Source: Paenibacillus eucommiae (GTDB taxonomy: Bacteria; Bacillota; Bacilli; Paenibacillales; NBRC-103111). From it: DNA of 64,000 nucleotides. The stretch spans positions 1 to 64,000 of the forward strand of contig NZ_JAGGLB010000007.1 of NCBI RefSeq assembly GCF_017874215.1, given 5' to 3'. Below are positions 60,983 to 64,000 of the stretch, piece by piece; position 1 is the stretch's first letter, and each line of letters opens with the position of its first letter. Below the pieces are notes generated by a model that saw nothing but the letters and a program-made list of their open reading frames with translations, had not been told where the DNA came from and searched no databases. The position numbers were made by a program, and so were the translations under genes.

Positions 60983-63628
60983 ATGTTGTATCCCAGCTAT
61001 TCAGAAAATAAAGACATTAAACCGCTGAATCTCCCCCATTTTCCAACGCTTCAACAAACGGTTGTATGGCGTAATTGGGAGCTTGTTCCGTTGGACAGAT
61101 TAGCAAAAATATTAGGAACTACGGAAGAAAATGTACTTGAGCTTGCCCAAAATATGGGACTGCGCGTTCCTCCCAGCATTGATGAACAATGGTTGATCCG
61201 CGGCTATATTACGATCATACGCACCAATTGGCATATTTTGCCCTACGATCAGCTGTTGGAGCTCCTTGGATGGAGTGCTGACATGCTTGCCTATGCGCTC
61301 AAAGAGGACGACTTTCTTTGGGTCAAACTGGGTTATTTAAAGCCTAATGTAGAACCTGTTACTTATAGACCACTTACCCAAGATGAAGAAATCCGTACGC
61401 AAGAAATACGGGGAATTATCGATACTCATTTTCCAGATAGCCGCACCGAAAGCCCGGTTAAGCCATTTGATTTTCTGAATAATTTTAAAAAGAATGATAA
61501 ATCGGCTGCACCATGGCTCGTCTCGGCAAATCCTGATGAAGTATTGCTGAACGAGCAGTGGACGGTCACCTATCCTGAAGGTCTGGAAAGAGTGAAGACG
61601 TTTGCACTCCGCTTTGCGACTGAGCATGAAGAAGCATGGGGCATCCAACTACCTGTTTCATCCGTTTCCATCGATGCGGCAGATGCAGCAGATTCTACTG
61701 TTGCGACGGATGCTTCCGGGCAGCGGAAGATTTCGCTTACCATTACTCCTGATTCCTCCTTATTATCTGAAAGTCATCGTATCCAGGTTACTGCGGACCA
61801 AATCGACATTCAGGCGGTAGACGAGGTTGGGCTGTTAAGAGGCTTGAACTGGCTGCAAAAAAGTATGACAGAACGCAATGCACCTTACCTTAAGCAAGCA
61901 TTGACTGTACGCAACACCCGCTTTGACCTGCGTTATATATATTCCTATTTTGCTGTATATGGAGATCCGCTGCTGGACGCCAACATTGATCCTTATCCAG
62001 ATGAGCTCTTATCGCAGCTCTCCAAGCTTGGGGTTAACGGAGTTTGGCTGCAGGCTGTTCTTTACAAGCTGGTTCCGTTCGAGCATGATCTAGAGCTATC
62101 CCTCGATTGGGAGAAGCGGATTGAAGGCTTAAGAAGGCTGGTCGATCGCGCGGCGGATTATGGAATCGGTATTTATCTGTATTATAATGAGCCGCGGGCA
62201 ATGCCTTTGCAATTTTTCGAGAAATTCCCGGATTGGAAAGGCCATGTCGATGTAGAGGATGCATCGCTTTGCACTTCACATCCTGATGTTCAAGCTTATA
62301 TCAAAAGCAGCACTGCACGACTTTTCACAGAGGTTCCCAAGCTCGCTGGTCTCTTCACGATCACCATGTCGGAGAATCTGACGAACTGCTTCTCCCGGGC
62401 GGGCGGCGGACAAACCAACTGTCCACGCTGCGCAAGCCGTAGTCCGCATGAGGTTGCCGCAGAGGTCAACCGGCTTATCGCAGAGGCTGCGCACAGTGTA
62501 GCCCCAAATGCCAGAATTTTATGCTGGACCTGGGGATGGACCCAGTGGCTGGGATGGAATGCTGAGACGATAGACGAAGCTATTGACCTGCTGCCAGCTC
62601 AAGTAAGCGTGATGAGCAACAGTGAGGAAGGCCTTATCACGGATATCGGCGGCGTTCAGGGAAATATCGTTGACTATTCCATTTCACAAGTAGGACCAAG
62701 CGAGAAAGCTTTGCGCATTTGGGGAAAAGCTAAACAAAGAGGGATATCCACCGTAGCCAAAGTTCAATTCAATACGACCTGGGAATGCTCCTCTGTCCCT
62801 TATTTGCCGACCATAGATCTGCTTGAGCAGCATTTGAATAATTTGCAGGAGTCAGGCGTAAGCGGATTAATGCTCAGTTGGACTTTAGGGGGCTACCCTT
62901 CCCTGAATCTGGAATTTGCTTCCCAATATTACTGGGATACGGAAGAAACGAGCGTGAATAGACCTGAACTGGTTTCGGGCAGAGTGTTTGGAGAGAAGGC
63001 AGGAGCCGTTGTCAGGCAAGCATGGAGTACATTCAGCAGCGCATTTAAGCAATTTCCTTTCGACGTGTCCGTAGTATACAATGCTCCACAAAACATAGGA
63101 CCTGCTAATTTGCTGTATGATACGCCAACAGGCTTTAATTCTACTATGGTTGGAATTCCCTATGATGATCTGAAGAGCTGGCGGGCGATCTATCCGGAGG
63201 ATGTTTTCGAGGATCAGTTCAAGCAAGTTGCTGATGGCTGGAAGAAGGGCATCGATATTCTGAAAGAAGCAGAACCACTCATCAATAGCTCAGACAGCGG
63301 TAAAAAAGCCGCATTCAATGATTTGCTTCATGTAGCAAACGCGGCTTACTGTCATTTCAAAACTACTCATATGCAAATAAACTTTGTGAAACTACGGGAT
63401 AAGCTGAATGAAACAACCGATGAGCAAGAAATTCAACAAATTAAAGCCCAACTGTTCGCCATTATTGATGAGGAAATTGAGTTGGCTATTGATCTATACC
63501 ATATCGTTCGCAACGATTCCCGTATCGGTTTCGAAGCTAGCAATCATTACTTCTATACGGTGCAGGATCTAAAAGAAAAAGTAATCAATTGTCTGTATGT
63601 ACGTAAACGGTTAGAGGAACGCAACTAA
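60983..63628 (+). CDS. Unclassified glycosidase-like protein, paralogue of the 35.7-kb gene
   Basis: This 881-aa cytosolic protein is homologous along its whole length to the protein at 35739-38408. The same order is seen: helical HTH-like start (WRNWELVPLDRLAKILGT; PYDQLLELLGW), GH20b/GH67N-like domain (SHRIQVTADQIDIQAVDEVG), and barrel with FDLRYIYSYFAVYGDP, IYLYYNEPRAMPLQFF, TITMSENLTNCFSR, NCPRCASR and CWTWGW, then a helical tail. The ATG follows GCGGAGG. Unlike its paralogue it stands alone with its own promoter and terminator. The conserved Glu in MSEN and the CPRC pair are candidate functional residues. The substrate is unknown. Confidence 0.75.
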   Translation: MLYPSYSENKDIKPLNLPHFPTLQQTVVWRNWELVPLDRLAKILGTTEENVLELAQNMGLRVPPSIDEQWLIRGYITIIRTNWHILPYDQLLELLGWSADMLAYALKEDDFLWVKLGYLKPNVEPVTYRPLTQDEEIRTQEIRGIIDTHFPDSRTESPVKPFDFLNNFKKNDKSAAPWLVSANPDEVLLNEQWTVTYPEGLERVKTFALRFATEHEEAWGIQLPVSSVSIDAADAADSTVATDASGQRKISLTITPDSSLLSESHRIQVTADQIDIQAVDEVGLLRGLNWLQKSMTERNAPYLKQALTVRNTRFDLRYIYSYFAVYGDPLLDANIDPYPDELLSQLSKLGVNGVWLQAVLYKLVPFEHDLELSLDWEKRIEGLRRLVDRAADYGIGIYLYYNEPRAMPLQFFEKFPDWKGHVDVEDASLCTSHPDVQAYIKSSTARLFTEVPKLAGLFTITMSENLTNCFSRAGGGQTNCPRCASRSPHEVAAEVNRLIAEAAHSVAPNARILCWTWGWTQWLGWNAETIDEAIDLLPAQVSVMSNSEEGLITDIGGVQGNIVDYSISQVGPSEKALRIWGKAKQRGISTVAKVQFNTTWECSSVPYLPTIDLLEQHLNNLQESGVSGLMLSWTLGGYPSLNLEFASQYYWDTEETSVNRPELVSGRVFGEKAGAVVRQAWSTFSSAFKQFPFDVSVVYNAPQNIGPANLLYDTPTGFNSTMVGIPYDDLKSWRAIYPEDVFEDQFKQVADGWKKGIDILKEAEPLINSSDSGKKAAFNDLLHVANAAYCHFKTTHMQINFVKLRDKLNETTDEQEIQQIKAQLFAIIDEEIELAIDLYHIVRNDSRIGFEASNHYFYTVQDLKEKVINCLYVRKRLEERN

Positions 63629-63648
63629 TTGCTTACGGTTTCTGTCAC

Positions 63649-63683
63649 AACCCGCCCGGGTAATTCCCTGGCGGGTTATTTAT
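63649..63683 (+). terminator. Rho-independent terminator after the second glycosidase-like gene
   Basis: Stem AACCCGCC / GGCGGGTT followed by ATTTATT, 21 bases after the stop codon. It may also end the gene entering from the right. Confidence 0.8.
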
Positions 63684-63734
63684 TGCAGCCTTATTTAGCT
63701 TACTTGTTGCTACTGCTTGGCTTGTTGCTGTTGG

Positions 63735-64000
63735 CTATGCCTCATTAACCAAAAGGGCCGCCGCAACCTTCAGCTCTGCAGTTTTTTCCGATTCCGGCTT
63801 TTGTTCTCTCCGCTGCTCGCTCTTTTGCTTTTTCCGCTGTTCTTTCTCTTGCTTTTTCTTCTTTTCATTCTTCTTCTTTTCATTCTTTTTCTTCTTTTCC
63901 TTCTCCTTTTTCTTCTTCTCCTTCTTTTTCTTCTTCTGATTTTCCTTCTCTTCTTTTTTCTGCTCTTTCTCATCCTGTTGTCGTTCCTCAAGTTCTTTTT
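63735..64000 (-). CDS. C-terminal end of a Lys/Glu-rich protein, N-terminus beyond the window
   Basis: The frame ending with TAG at 63735-63737 is open to base 64000 and gives 87 residues. About 65 residues are almost only Lys, Glu, Gln, Asn and Arg (EKEQKKEEKENQKKKKKEK...), followed by KTAELKVAAALLVNEA. It is likely a charged single-helix or coiled-coil tail. The family cannot be told from this part. The Arg/Lys-rich frame at 63770-63991 is the shadow of this gene: the other frame gives implausible runs of Arg and Lys. Confidence 0.65.
   Translation of the reverse strand, partial: KELEERQQDEKEQKKEEKENQKKKKKEKKKKEKEKKKKNEKKKNEKKKKQEKEQRKKQKSEQRREQKPESEKTAELKVAAALLVNEA

Noticed and set aside
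63770..63991. 73-codon Arg/Lys-rich open frame on the minus strand
   Set aside because: It is a shadow of the Lys/Glu-rich frame ending at 63735, which is open to the window edge and has a plausible composition; the Arg/Lys frame has no ribosome site.

Overview
The window looks like a chromosomal segment of a Paenibacillus-type soil Bacillota. The evidence is the many CUT1 sugar ABC transporters of the LplA/LplB/LplC type, YesM/YesN-style two-component pairs next to them, large secreted or cytosolic polysaccharide-active proteins, strong AGGAGG ribosome sites with frequent TTG/GTG starts, and a dispersed intergenic palindromic repeat. No rRNA, tRNA, CRISPR or prophage was seen. Most genes are on the minus strand.

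Layout. 1-939: the 5' part of an IS110-family element that runs off the left edge and abuts a dispersed repeat. 1.55-12.25 kb: a visibly AT-rich block with an alpha-galactosidase operon (GH36 enzyme, beta-helix protein, LplB- and LplC-type permeases, solute-binding lipoprotein) and a divergent YesM/YesN-type pair. 12.5-13.6 kb: an SGNH esterase. 14.3-29.35 kb: a large catabolic and uptake unit. In transcription order it holds a histidine kinase, response regulator, binding lipoprotein, phosphotriesterase-family hydrolase, two amidohydrolases, a fucose/arabinose isomerase-like protein, a creatinase-like protein, a sensory-rhodopsin-transducer-like (ASRT) protein, two permeases and an unclassified glycosidase-like protein. 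30.0-34.8 kb: a GntR-MFS pair, a secreted transglutaminase-like protein behind two tandem c-di-GMP-I riboswitches, and an orphan REC-BTAD regulator. 35.7-54.5 kb: one long minus-strand unit with a Tat-exported beta-helix protein, lipoprotein, ABC ATPase, a giant membrane-anchored CBM/solute-binding fusion, two permeases, an NHL-YIP1 membrane protein, a DUF5696-like protein, two more permeases and an unclassified glycosidase. 54.5-56.6 kb: a broken mosaic of beta-propeller and lipoprotein fragments around an intact PhyH oxygenase. 56.8-64 kb: an AraC regulator, a truncated gene, a GNAT acetyltransferase, a SulP transporter, a paralogue of the 35.7-kb glycosidase, and the lysine/glutamate-rich end of a gene leaving the window.

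How it works together. Three sugar systems can be read from the sequence, each with its own binding protein and permeases. Only the 38-52 kb system carries an ATPase, which could serve the others. The 14-29 kb unit combines isomerase, lactonase-type hydrolase families and a putative small-molecule-binding ASRT protein. It probably breaks down an unusual sugar or sugar acid, which the sequence does not identify. The 38-52 kb unit is the strongest candidate for an undescribed system: two permease pairs, one ATPase, two very different binding proteins and two large membrane proteins, tightly overlapped.

Other notable signals are five copies of a mosaic intergenic repeat with arrays of a short palindromic hairpin, a 107-bp terminal-inverted-repeat element inserted in the loop of a terminator with a 6-bp target duplication, a duplicated and frameshifted start of a permease gene, and an 86-bp direct repeat bounding the broken propeller locus. 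All family assignments come from reading motifs by eye; no database search was run.
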